NCBI GenBank assembly: GCA_937124615.1 | Contig: CAKZKR010000109.1 | Coordinates: forward strand, 76,338 to 109,934 | Length of the DNA stretch: 33,597 nt | Direction: 5' to 3' | DNA from: an uncultured bacterium | GTDB taxonomy: Bacteria; Hydrogenedentota; Hydrogenedentia; Hydrogenedentales; Hydrogenedentaceae | Shown here: one piece after another, positions 16,135 to 24,108 of the stretch | Numbering within the stretch: the first letter of the stretch is position 1 | Layout of the letters: every line of letters starts with the position of its first letter | Program-made: the position numbers and the translations under genes | The notes under the pieces: model-generated | What the model saw: only the letters and a program-made list of their open reading frames with translations | The model's database searches: none | Told to the model about the DNA's origin: nothing

Positions 16135-18678
16135 ATGAAAAAGAATTGTTTGTTAAAAAATATCTTCCTGACATTTGTGTTGTTAACATCTGTTGTATTT
16201 GCTCAGGAAATTCCAAATATAAAAGATGCTTTGGATTATTTGAAAACTTATAAATTTGGAATGAATCGTGAACCTTTAGAACCCATTCTGGATGCAATAA
16301 AAGTAACACAAAATAATCCTGTAAAACAGGAGCAATTATCCAGGCAACTTGTTGGTGTTTTACCCCATTGTTCTATTGATGGCAAGAGATTTATTGCCCG
16401 TCAATTGGTTGTGATAGCAACCCCATCTATTGTTCCTGCAATTGAACCTTTGTTAAAGGACAGGGAGACAATTGATATTGCTTGCCGAATTTTAGAGCAG
16501 ATTCCGGGGAAAGAGGCGACACAGTCTCTAATAAAAGTTTTAAAAGAAGATACCTTATCAGAAGAAGACATAATTGCTATTATCAATTCGTTGGGTAGAA
16601 GGAAAGATAGATTTGCTGTAGATGTATTGTCTAAATATCTAAACACATCCTCATCCAGAATCCAGAATTCAGCAATAACCGCACTGGGTTGTATTGGTGG
16701 TAAAGAGGCTGGAAGTATTCTCTGGAATTGGGCAAAAAGTAAATCTATGATAGATAATCCTGAAGTACAGTCTGCTTTATTAAAGATTGCAAGTCAATTG
16801 GAAGATGAAAAATCGGACAAAAACTTATCTTTAGAAATTTATTCGGCTCTATTCAATAATGATACAGTAGCATCGGTAAGCAAAGGGTATGCATTAAAAG
16901 GATTGGTTCAATTGAAAGGCAAAGACGCTTTTGATGAAGTATGGCAGAGTGTTAATAGTGGGGACAGGATGCTTTCCTTAGCAGGGATAGATTTATTAAA
17001 AGACTCGTTGTTCACAGATGATTTGATTTTAGAAAAATGTGTGAGTACATTAAAAACAATGAGTCCAAGACTTCAATTAGGACTTTTGGAACTAATTGCT
17101 TCTCGTAAGATCCAAAGTGCTACCCCGCAGGTATTGGACCTTGTCGAGAAATCAGATGGTGAAGTAAAAATATCTGCAATCCAGTGTCTTGGACGAATGG
17201 GAGATACCAGTGTTATTGAACCATTGCTGAATCTGGTTTTAAATGCTCCTCGTGAAATTAGAGAAACTGCAAAAGATGCCTTAATAAAGTTGGATAATCC
17301 CGATGGAAATCAGTATTTAATAGAAAAAGTCCAAAAGGGAAATCCAGAAGTAAAGAAACTATCTATGGAATTACTTATAGAACGTCGAGCCGTTGAAGCC
17401 AAAGAAATAGTTAAAAGTGTAATATTAAAGGGTGATAAAGATATTCTTGATTCCGCTCTAAATTATTTTGGAGTATTGGGGAATGAAGATGATCTCCCAT
17501 TTCTATTTGAAAAACTTTTATCCGAAGTAGAAAATGCTTCTACTTATATCACATCTATTTCTTTGATTATTGATAGAACGGGTGATGAAGGGAGAAAAGT
17601 ATCTCTTATAATGGAACAATGGAAAAAATGTAAGAATGATACGCAGAAGAAATCAATAATTTCATTATTAGGGAATATAAAGTCTCCGGAATCATGTGCC
17701 GTTATTTATGAACTATTATTGACGGAACCTGCTTTAAAACCTAATATTTTGCAATCTATGGGACAATGTGAAGATCTCGATACCCTGCAGAAGATTATAA
17801 GTCAAATTGAAAAAGAAACCGCAGAAGATGTGAAAAATGTAGGGATATTGAGTGCTTTAAATATTTTGAGAACTCTAAATCTTACAGATAGGCAAAAATA
17901 CGATTATTATTGTGGCCTCTGGAAAATGGTAGGAAACAATCCCATGCTCCAAAAAAATATATTAGGTGGACTTGCGAAGTTGAGTTTGCTTGATGTATTA
18001 GATTTTATAGAGGGGTTAATTGTAATGGATACTGTTAAAGCAGATTGGGCCAATGCGAGATTTAGTGTGGCAAGAAATATCAGTTTTTCTTATCCTGCAA
18101 AAACAATACCCATTTTAGAGGGAATGCTTCCTAATTTAAAAGAAAATCAGGCTAAAGAAGTAGAGAATTTGATAAATGGAATAAAAAACAAAGGCGAGTA
18201 TTTATCCTCGTGGAGTGTAAGTGGTCCATATCGTATGGAAGATTTTAGTGCAAGGAGGTTGTTTGATGAAGTATCATTGCCACCCGAAACAGATATGAGT
18301 TCTGTTAAAGATTGGCGAATTTTACCTATGAAAGTGCGAGGAGATGGGTTGATTTATGCAGATTTGTTTGAATTTTTAGGAGGTGAAGTGGAATGTGTTG
18401 CATATGTTGCATGTAAAATTACAGTGTCTGAACCCATCGAAGCAGGGATTTTGTTAGGAAGTAATGATGGTGTAAAAGTATGGCTCAACGGAACACTGGT
18501 GCATTCCTTTGCAGAAGGAAGAACCATGACTCCTGACGAGGATAGGTTTCGTATTAAATTACAAAATACTAATGTTTTGTTAATGGCTGTGTATAATCAA
18601 GGAGCGTCATGGGAATTTACACTGAAAATTCAAGGAATTGCTTCAGATAAAATCTCTATTGAGCCTTATATCCCTTAA
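16135..18678 (+). CDS. Secreted HEAT-repeat protein with C-terminal beta-sandwich-like domain
   Basis: 847 residues from ATG 16135, chosen because AGGAG ends seven bases before it. The signal peptide is KNCLLKNIFLTFVLLTSVVFA, with likely cleavage after VFA. Residues of about 80-650 are helical HEAT-like repeats, for example AITALGCIGGKEAGSILWNW and AIQCLGRMGDTSVIEPLLNL. From about 695 the chain changes: WSVSGPYRMEDFS, WRILPM, ILLGSNDGVKVWLNGTLVHS, DRFRIKLQNTNVLLMAVYNQ and WEFTLKIQG. That resembles a carbohydrate- or PA14-like beta-sandwich often seen in secreted planctomycete-type proteins. It probably acts as an exported scaffold next to the Tat oxidoreductase. No catalytic motif is evident. 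I know of no defined function for this architecture. Confidence 0.85.
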   Translation: MKKNCLLKNIFLTFVLLTSVVFAQEIPNIKDALDYLKTYKFGMNREPLEPILDAIKVTQNNPVKQEQLSRQLVGVLPHCSIDGKRFIARQLVVIATPSIVPAIEPLLKDRETIDIACRILEQIPGKEATQSLIKVLKEDTLSEEDIIAIINSLGRRKDRFAVDVLSKYLNTSSSRIQNSAITALGCIGGKEAGSILWNWAKSKSMIDNPEVQSALLKIASQLEDEKSDKNLSLEIYSALFNNDTVASVSKGYALKGLVQLKGKDAFDEVWQSVNSGDRMLSLAGIDLLKDSLFTDDLILEKCVSTLKTMSPRLQLGLLELIASRKIQSATPQVLDLVEKSDGEVKISAIQCLGRMGDTSVIEPLLNLVLNAPREIRETAKDALIKLDNPDGNQYLIEKVQKGNPEVKKLSMELLIERRAVEAKEIVKSVILKGDKDILDSALNYFGVLGNEDDLPFLFEKLLSEVENASTYITSISLIIDRTGDEGRKVSLIMEQWKKCKNDTQKKSIISLLGNIKSPESCAVIYELLLTEPALKPNILQSMGQCEDLDTLQKIISQIEKETAEDVKNVGILSALNILRTLNLTDRQKYDYYCGLWKMVGNNPMLQKNILGGLAKLSLLDVLDFIEGLIVMDTVKADWANARFSVARNISFSYPAKTIPILEGMLPNLKENQAKEVENLINGIKNKGEYLSSWSVSGPYRMEDFSARRLFDEVSLPPETDMSSVKDWRILPMKVRGDGLIYADLFEFLGGEVECVAYVACKITVSEPIEAGILLGSNDGVKVWLNGTLVHSFAEGRTMTPDEDRFRIKLQNTNVLLMAVYNQGASWEFTLKIQGIASDKISIEPYIP

Positions 18679-18758
18679 TTGTAAAATAAAAAAAGGAATA
18701 TAATTGAGGTAAATATTAGTTCTTGTGTTTACATATAACTAAAAGGTGTTAATATCAT

Positions 18759-20399
18759 ATGCCATTATTAATTATAGAACAGCCTGGGATTTCTACACAG
18801 ACGATCCCAATTGGCGAAAAAGAAATAGTATTAGGTAGGTCTAATGATTGCGATTTAATTCTATTTGCAGAAGAGATATCCCGTCATCATGCAAAGATTT
18901 TTGTCAAGGATGAAAACTATATTATTGTCGATTTAAAAAGTCTAAATGGAACCTATGTAAATCGTCAACGAATTGTTGAACATAAACTTAAACATTTAGA
19001 TGAGATATGGCTCGGGAGTAAATGTAGAATTGTTTTTAGGAATGATGTCTCTCAGAAAGATTCAAAGACTGTACGGGATAAAGAAGGGAGAGAGAGTAAA
19101 TATGTAGACCAGATGCAACATATACGAGAAGAAATAGAAGAGGTTAAGAATACTCTATTTAAAATATCAAGGGAACAAGGAGAACCGGCATTAAAAGAAA
19201 CTAAAGATAAACTTACTCCATCTATTGATATTAAAAAGTTAAGTCGTGCTTACCGTCGATTAGATGCCTTATATAAAGCCACGCAAATTATGAGTTCTGC
19301 TAGGGATTTAGATTCAAGACTTTTACAGGTACTGGATTTAGTAATAGAAGTTCTTGGTGCTGAACGAGGTTTTATCCTTTTAAAAGATGAAATGAGAGAC
19401 ACATTGGTTACAAAAGTTGTTCGGGCAATGGATTCTGGGTTAGAGGCGACCTCTCCGAGTATGGGTATTGCAAGTAAGTCTGCGATTGAGGGGGAACCCG
19501 TGCTTATGATGGACCGTTCAGCCAACCCGGAGTTTGGCAGTAGAGAAAGTGTTATTGCTCGAAGAATAGTAAGTGCTATGTGTGTACCCCTACGGATTGA
19601 GGATAGAATATTAGGCTCTATTTATATCGATACAATCAAGAAAAAAGCATTTTTTGATGAAGAGGATTTGGAACTTTTCTGTTCAATGGGAAATCAAATT
19701 GCCTTTGCAATTGAGAATTCAAATTTGAATGAAAGAATGATAAAAGAACAACAAAAAAGAGATAATTTTAGACGATTCCTCCCTGATATTGTTGTAGAAC
19801 AGATTATTGGTGAAGGCTCTGCACTGCAGTTAGGGGGGGAGAAGAAGAGGGTAACTACTATGTTTTGTGATATTCGGGGGTCATCACAATTAGCGGAACA
19901 ACTTTCTCCGCAGGAATTGCTGGTATTATTAAATGAACATTTTACAGCAATGACGGAGATAATTTTTGCATGGAATGGGACATTGGATAAGTATATCGGT
20001 GATGAAATTATGGCTGTATTTGGTGCCCCTATTTCAACGGGGGATGATGCGTATTCTGCAGTATGTGCATCTTTGGATATATTAAAGAGAAATGAAGAAT
20101 TAAATGTTTTGAGAATTTCTGAAGGAAAACCTGCTTTTCAATTGGGCATTGGTATTGAAACAGGTGATGTAATAGCAGGGTTTATTGGTTCACCAAAACG
20201 GATGGAATATACTGTGGTTGGGGATAGAGTAAATTCTGCAAAACGTTTATGTGATATGGCATCCCCTGGAACAATCGTTGTTGGAAACGAAACATGGGCC
20301 AATTTGAGGGGAAGAGTCAGGGGTAGTCCTATAGGGACATTCAAAGTAAAAAATAAAGAACAGTTTATTGTGGCTTATGAAGTTAAAGGTTTGATTTAA
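18759..20399 (+). CDS. Adenylate cyclase with FHA and GAF domains
   Basis: 546 residues. FHA domain about 5-95: VLGRSNDCDL, SRHHAKI and LKSLNGTYVN are the phosphothreonine-binding positions. GAF domain about 165-325: VLDLVIEVLGAERGFILL and MCVPLRIEDRILGSIYIDT. Class III cyclase domain about 355-546. Its metal-binding Asp371 (CDIRG) and Asp415 (GDEIMAVFG) are present, as is Lys411 (DKYIGD), which selects ATP over GTP. Transition-state residues Asn492 and Arg496 (VNSAKR) are also kept. It should be active and make cAMP in the cytoplasm, controlled by a small ligand at GAF and by phosphoprotein binding at FHA. It lacks membrane helices. It stands alone, 80 nt after the HEAT gene and convergent with the next gene. 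A weak AAGG lies upstream of the start. Confidence 0.93.
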   Translation: MPLLIIEQPGISTQTIPIGEKEIVLGRSNDCDLILFAEEISRHHAKIFVKDENYIIVDLKSLNGTYVNRQRIVEHKLKHLDEIWLGSKCRIVFRNDVSQKDSKTVRDKEGRESKYVDQMQHIREEIEEVKNTLFKISREQGEPALKETKDKLTPSIDIKKLSRAYRRLDALYKATQIMSSARDLDSRLLQVLDLVIEVLGAERGFILLKDEMRDTLVTKVVRAMDSGLEATSPSMGIASKSAIEGEPVLMMDRSANPEFGSRESVIARRIVSAMCVPLRIEDRILGSIYIDTIKKKAFFDEEDLELFCSMGNQIAFAIENSNLNERMIKEQQKRDNFRRFLPDIVVEQIIGEGSALQLGGEKKRVTTMFCDIRGSSQLAEQLSPQELLVLLNEHFTAMTEIIFAWNGTLDKYIGDEIMAVFGAPISTGDDAYSAVCASLDILKRNEELNVLRISEGKPAFQLGIGIETGDVIAGFIGSPKRMEYTVVGDRVNSAKRLCDMASPGTIVVGNETWANLRGRVRGSPIGTFKVKNKEQFIVAYEVKGLI

Positions 20400-20433
20400 C
20401 GCTGAGAAAGCCTCATTCTTATTGTTAGAATAT

Positions 20434-21036
20434 TTATGATGAATGCTGGGATAATAGAAATTTCCAGATAATAAAAGACAAACAGACAACCCCTGAAATC
20501 AGGATAAGAATGTGGAATACCCATTGTTTCAGAAATGTATTTTTATTGAAATTCGGATTTATTTCAACACCACTGGGACTGTATAACAATTCAGGGGGTT
20601 GGGTTTTTTTATAGACAGATTGAGCCATTTCCATTGCTTGTAATGCTTGTTTATATGTTATATCTCGGATTACTTTTTTCCCTTGAAAACTGTCTAAAAG
20701 GACATAACCGGCCTTCTTCCAACCTTCTTCTAATCTTTTTTTTCGTAATACAGGTGCTTCGTATGAAACTTCTATTCGATGGCCGAGTTCACGACGGTGA
20801 ATTTGAGGTGTTTCCCATGGGGTATCGATTACAATTTCCACAGATTTACTCTTTAATTCAGGGATGGAAGTATTATCCAGCCATTGTCCCTGAACAATAA
20901 TTCCGCCATAGAACTCGGATTGTTCTCTCTGAATTCTTATTAAAAATGTGGGAATGTTTTCGGGGATTTCACCATAAAAAGTTTGTGTTCCATGAGAAAA
21001 ATACAAAAGTATTATATAAACTGATAACCGAATCAT
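20434..21036 (-). CDS. Membrane-anchored protein of unknown function
   Basis: 200 residues. A hydrophobic N-terminus (residues 3-20) looks like a signal peptide, and a second hydrophobic segment (about 170-192) sits near the C-terminus. The middle is probably extracytoplasmic and beta-rich at first (IPTFLIRIQREQSEFYGGIIVQGQWL and VEIVIDTPW), then helical around KQALQAMEMAQSVYKK. I recognise no family. It converges with the cyclase gene (34 nt apart) and diverges from the TonB-region lipoprotein gene. The ribosome-binding site is poor, so the start is moderately sure. It may act in the envelope. Confidence 0.65.
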   Translation of the reverse strand: MIRLSVYIILLYFSHGTQTFYGEIPENIPTFLIRIQREQSEFYGGIIVQGQWLDNTSIPELKSKSVEIVIDTPWETPQIHRRELGHRIEVSYEAPVLRKKRLEEGWKKAGYVLLDSFQGKKVIRDITYKQALQAMEMAQSVYKKTQPPELLYSPSGVEINPNFNKNTFLKQWVFHILILISGVVCLSFIIWKFLLSQHSS

Positions 21037-21151
21037 AATCTCTACATTAAAAGATTTTTTACTTTTTTTCGTTATATGATATAAGATTGTATTATATTTA
21101 TCTGTATGTTACATAATTACAAACATCCCTTATTTTTGTACGAGCAATAAT

Positions 21152-22171
21152 ATGAAGAACAAAGGAATAAATATTCTGGTAGTATGTATTTTTATTATTT
21201 TAACAAGTATTTCATGTAAATCTACTCCTAAGGGCGAGGAAAACAATTTACAGGATGAAATAATAAAAAATGAGAGCATATTTGACCTTGTTAAAGAACC
21301 AACTTTGTTAAATGTTGTGGTGAGAAAATTAGGAAGTGAATATCCTGTATCTATTTTGATTGTTAATGGTGCTGAAACCCGATGGGTTCAAATCGATAAA
21401 CCTGATAAAGATATATCGAAGTTTATCCAGAAAATATCTGAGATTACCAATATGTCTTTACAGGAGGTGAACGACTATTATTTTTTATATCCTGTAGAAC
21501 AATCCGTTTATGAAAGTCTTACGCAATTATTATTATCGGACAAGTTCCCTCAAAAATATAACAATATTATTGTAACTGCTGGATTTGGGGCAGGGACAAA
21601 ATTATTTAATGTGTTGAATAGTCTTAATTTTACTTATGGTTGCAATATTGTTTCTGATAACAGTATTGCCGAATTACCTATTGGAGAAGTGGTTATTTTT
21701 CAAAAGCCTTTGAGTGTAGCACTGGAAATGATTTTGAAAAGTGCTCGTATTGTCCCTCAAAGTATTCGATGGTGTGCCACCGATGATTTTATATTTTTCT
21801 ATACTACATTAAATATGAGAATAAAACAACTGAATGATTGTAAAATTTTTGATGTAGACAAAGAAAATCATCTGTTAGAAAGGGAAGTAATCATTTCTCT
21901 ACCTAAATCTGTTCCATTAGATAAAAAAGCATCGCTTCCGTTTTATGAAGGGGCCATGCCATTATCTAAAGTGGCTTCAAGCCTTGCGAATCAAACAGGT
22001 TTAACAATAGAAATGAGGTCCGGTACGGAAAACCTACCAGTGAATCCATGTTACTTGAATAAAACAAAACTCAAGTTAGCTCTTGATTTGTTGACTTTTC
22101 AATGGTTAGATGTATCCTATTCATATTCTGTAGAAAATGGAAAAATAGTTTTCAACAAATCGGGCGAATAA
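21152..22171 (+). CDS. Lipoprotein with STN (secretin/TonB short N-terminal)-like domains
   Basis: 339 residues with a clear lipoprotein signal: KGINILVVCIFIILTSISC, +1 Cys22. Two segments have the STN pattern. The first is LFNVLNSLNFTYGCNIVSDN (about 154-173) with LPIGEVVIFQKPLSVALEMILKSA. The second is PLSKVASSLANQTGLTIEMR (about 273-292) with LALDLLTFQWLDVSYSYSVEN. STN domains are found in TonB-dependent receptors and secretins, where they contact partner proteins. A lipid-anchored protein with only such domains next to tonB and exbB probably belongs to a trans-envelope machine; this is inference. The stop codon directly abuts the tonB start. I cannot assign a named family. Confidence 0.72.
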   Translation: MKNKGINILVVCIFIILTSISCKSTPKGEENNLQDEIIKNESIFDLVKEPTLLNVVVRKLGSEYPVSILIVNGAETRWVQIDKPDKDISKFIQKISEITNMSLQEVNDYYFLYPVEQSVYESLTQLLLSDKFPQKYNNIIVTAGFGAGTKLFNVLNSLNFTYGCNIVSDNSIAELPIGEVVIFQKPLSVALEMILKSARIVPQSIRWCATDDFIFFYTTLNMRIKQLNDCKIFDVDKENHLLEREVIISLPKSVPLDKKASLPFYEGAMPLSKVASSLANQTGLTIEMRSGTENLPVNPCYLNKTKLKLALDLLTFQWLDVSYSYSVENGKIVFNKSGE

Positions 22172-23158
22172 ATGTCTTTGATGAATGCGCATTTTTCTAT
22201 AAGTCATGAGAATAAACATATGACTTATACCCAAAAAATATCTTTTTATACCTTGTTTTCATTACTTATTCACTTGTGTGTTTTCCTGATTTTGTCAGAA
22301 ATTTCCTCAAAGGTAGTTGTAACCTCATACTCATCAATGACCAAACCTATTAAAATAGAATTTGTTAAACGAGAACAAAAGGAACGAATAAAAAAACTAG
22401 TAGAAGTAATAGAACACTCTGATGAGTCCCCTTCTAATACAGAGAATATTGCAGAATTTAATTCTATATCTTCTGCTCCTGTAAAAAAAGAGGGAGATTT
22501 ATCGGGACCTTCATTGCTTGAGGAATCTAAAGTTGAAACATTGGGCTCGGAAAAGAAAGAAACCCAGGTTGCTAATATAATTCCACAACCTGAAAAGCAA
22601 TCCATAACAAAATATGAGCCTACTATCTTGAAGAAAAAGGAACCTTCTCGTCCGGATGTGCTCCCTGTAGAAAAAGAAAAAACAACGATTCAAAAACAGG
22701 AGATCGATTTGGAGGAGGAAAAAGTATTAGCGAAAGATGAAAAAACGGAAAAGGTATTAGAATCACCACAATATTTAGGAGACACATTTCAAAAACCACA
22801 GGGAAAATTATATAATCAAGTGAAAAAAGAAGGGGTACTTGGTTTTGAAGCACTTCAAGACCAATTAGCACCTTATTTAAAGGAAATCCAGAAGAAAGTG
22901 GAAAAATATTGGTTACACTATTTGTTAACTCGATACTCTGGCACGAAATCTACAGAAGTTATCATTGATTGTGAGATAAATTCAAAAGGTAAAATTGTTA
23001 GAATAGATATAATTGGCAAACCTGACGACGCATTATTCGCAGGTATTTGTAAACAAGCATTACAAAAATCTGAACCATTTTCCCCTTTTCCGTTTCAAGT
23101 CCCGGATATATACCAGAATAAAAATCTACAAATTCGATGGACATTTCGTTTTTTGTAG
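22172..23158 (+). CDS. TonB-family energy transducer
   Basis: 328 residues. An N-terminal membrane anchor (about residues 22-45) begins after a cytoplasmic stretch, followed by a long Lys/Glu/Pro-rich linker (about 60-215) that would span the periplasm. The C-terminal domain (about 230-328) is TonB/TolA-like: LKEIQKKVEKYWLHYL, STEVIIDCEINSKGKIVRIDI, ALQKSEPFSPFP and a final IRWTFRFL strand. It would pass the energy of an ExbB complex to an outer-membrane or periplasmic partner. The ATG follows the preceding stop with no gap; later Met codons at 22181 and 22220 are possible starts, and none has a strong ribosome-binding site. Most likely coupled to the STN-like lipoprotein and to exbB. Confidence 0.85.
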   Translation: MSLMNAHFSISHENKHMTYTQKISFYTLFSLLIHLCVFLILSEISSKVVVTSYSSMTKPIKIEFVKREQKERIKKLVEVIEHSDESPSNTENIAEFNSISSAPVKKEGDLSGPSLLEESKVETLGSEKKETQVANIIPQPEKQSITKYEPTILKKKEPSRPDVLPVEKEKTTIQKQEIDLEEEKVLAKDEKTEKVLESPQYLGDTFQKPQGKLYNQVKKEGVLGFEALQDQLAPYLKEIQKKVEKYWLHYLLTRYSGTKSTEVIIDCEINSKGKIVRIDIIGKPDDALFAGICKQALQKSEPFSPFPFQVPDIYQNKNLQIRWTFRFL

Positions 23159-23178
23159 GGAGTAAAGGAGTTTTTACT

Positions 23179-23793
23179 ATGAATTGGATTAATATGTTAT
23201 ATCAAGGTGGATGGGTTATGGTTCCTTTAGGGATATGTTCTGTAATAGCACTGGCCATCATACTTGAGCGTTTTTTCGCTTTACGAATGGTAAAAAATAT
23301 ACCTAACAATCTATCACAATTACTTTCTTATCCTAATATTTTAAAGGACCTGGATACTATTCGTTCTGTATCCCAAAGAAGTGTATCACCACTTGGGACA
23401 CTCGTTATTGAAATTATAAATCTTCGGAATGAACCGAAAGATGTACTTGTGGAGCATATTAATACATTAGGTAGAACGCAGATAAGCCAGTTGGAACGAG
23501 GGTTAACAGTATTGCAGGTTGTTGCAGTCATAAGCCCTCTGTTGGGTTTGCTCGGAACCGTTTTGGGGATGGTCGATATTTTTAATGTAATAACTATAGG
23601 AGGGATAGGAAATGCGCAAATGTTAGCACAAGGTATTTCTAAAGCACTTATAACAACTGTGGTAGGGCTTATTATTGCAATTCCTTCATTAGTAGCATAC
23701 CATTTGTATCTAAGAAGGGTTGAAGAAATTGGAGTCAAAATTCAAGAACTTATAATGCCTTTCTTAATGAAGATAAAAAACACGGAAAAATAA
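23179..23793 (+). CDS. exbB: ExbB/TolQ/MotA-family proton-channel protein
   Basis: 204 residues from ATG 23179, which has AAAGGAG eight bases upstream; the longer frame from 23137 would overlap the tonB end and lacks such a site. Three membrane helices are seen: GGWVMVPLGICSVIALAIIL (about 10-29), VISPLLGLLGTVLGMVDIF with the family PLLGLLGTV motif, and ISKALITTVVGLIIAIPSLVAY. It would form the inner-membrane pentamer that couples proton flow to TonB. Its usual partner ExbD is not found downstream, so the partner lies elsewhere. Together with the upstream two genes it forms a short operon. Confidence 0.9.
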   Translation: MNWINMLYQGGWVMVPLGICSVIALAIILERFFALRMVKNIPNNLSQLLSYPNILKDLDTIRSVSQRSVSPLGTLVIEIINLRNEPKDVLVEHINTLGRTQISQLERGLTVLQVVAVISPLLGLLGTVLGMVDIFNVITIGGIGNAQMLAQGISKALITTVVGLIIAIPSLVAYHLYLRRVEEIGVKIQELIMPFLMKIKNTEK

Positions 23794-23879
23794 TCTTACT
23801 TTGTTTTTTTCCCTCTTTCCCATTGGAACAAATAATTTTTGTATAATAATTTATAAATAGTATTTTGGAGGCTTTGTAC

Positions 23880-24032
23880 ATGAAAGAATTGTTAAAAGAA
23901 TTCTGGGACTTTCTGAGGATTAGAAAGAGATATTGGCTGGCACCTATCATTATTACTCTACTTTTATTGGCTGCTCTGTTTATTTTTGCTGGGAATGCTG
24001 GGGTTATTTCGCCATTTATATATGCGTTATAA
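23880..24032 (+). CDS. DUF5989-family small membrane protein
   Basis: A 50-residue ORF. GGAGG ends eight bases before the ATG (23867-23871), and a TATAAT at 23842-23847 may be its -10 element. The protein starts MKELLKEFWDFLRIRKRYW, then has one hydrophobic helix (about 22-37) and ends SPFIYAL. This pattern of a short amphipathic helix, RxRKxxW, a single helix and a PFIY tail is how I know DUF5989 proteins. They are usually found beside SxtJ and NodU-type carbamoyltransferases in glycan or natural-product loci. A carbamoyltransferase gene is indeed present about 7 kb downstream. Its role is unknown. It precedes the glycosyltransferase gene by 76 nt. Confidence 0.8.
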   Translation: MKELLKEFWDFLRIRKRYWLAPIIITLLLLAALFIFAGNAGVISPFIYAL

Positions 24033-24108
24033 TTCTAACTTTATACAATTTTATTATTACTCTACTGATTATTAGTCGTTTCTCCAGTCAATATATAAGG
24101 AAAACGGT

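Noticed and set aside
20415-20431. Small hairpin ATTCT-loop-AGAAT between the convergent cyclase and membrane-protein genes
   Set aside because: A five-bp AT-rich stem with no T-run is not a convincing terminator.
23328-23738. 136-codon minus-strand open frame inside exbB
   Set aside because: It lies fully within a well-supported ExbB gene on the other strand and its translation looks like no protein family; it is a shadow frame.
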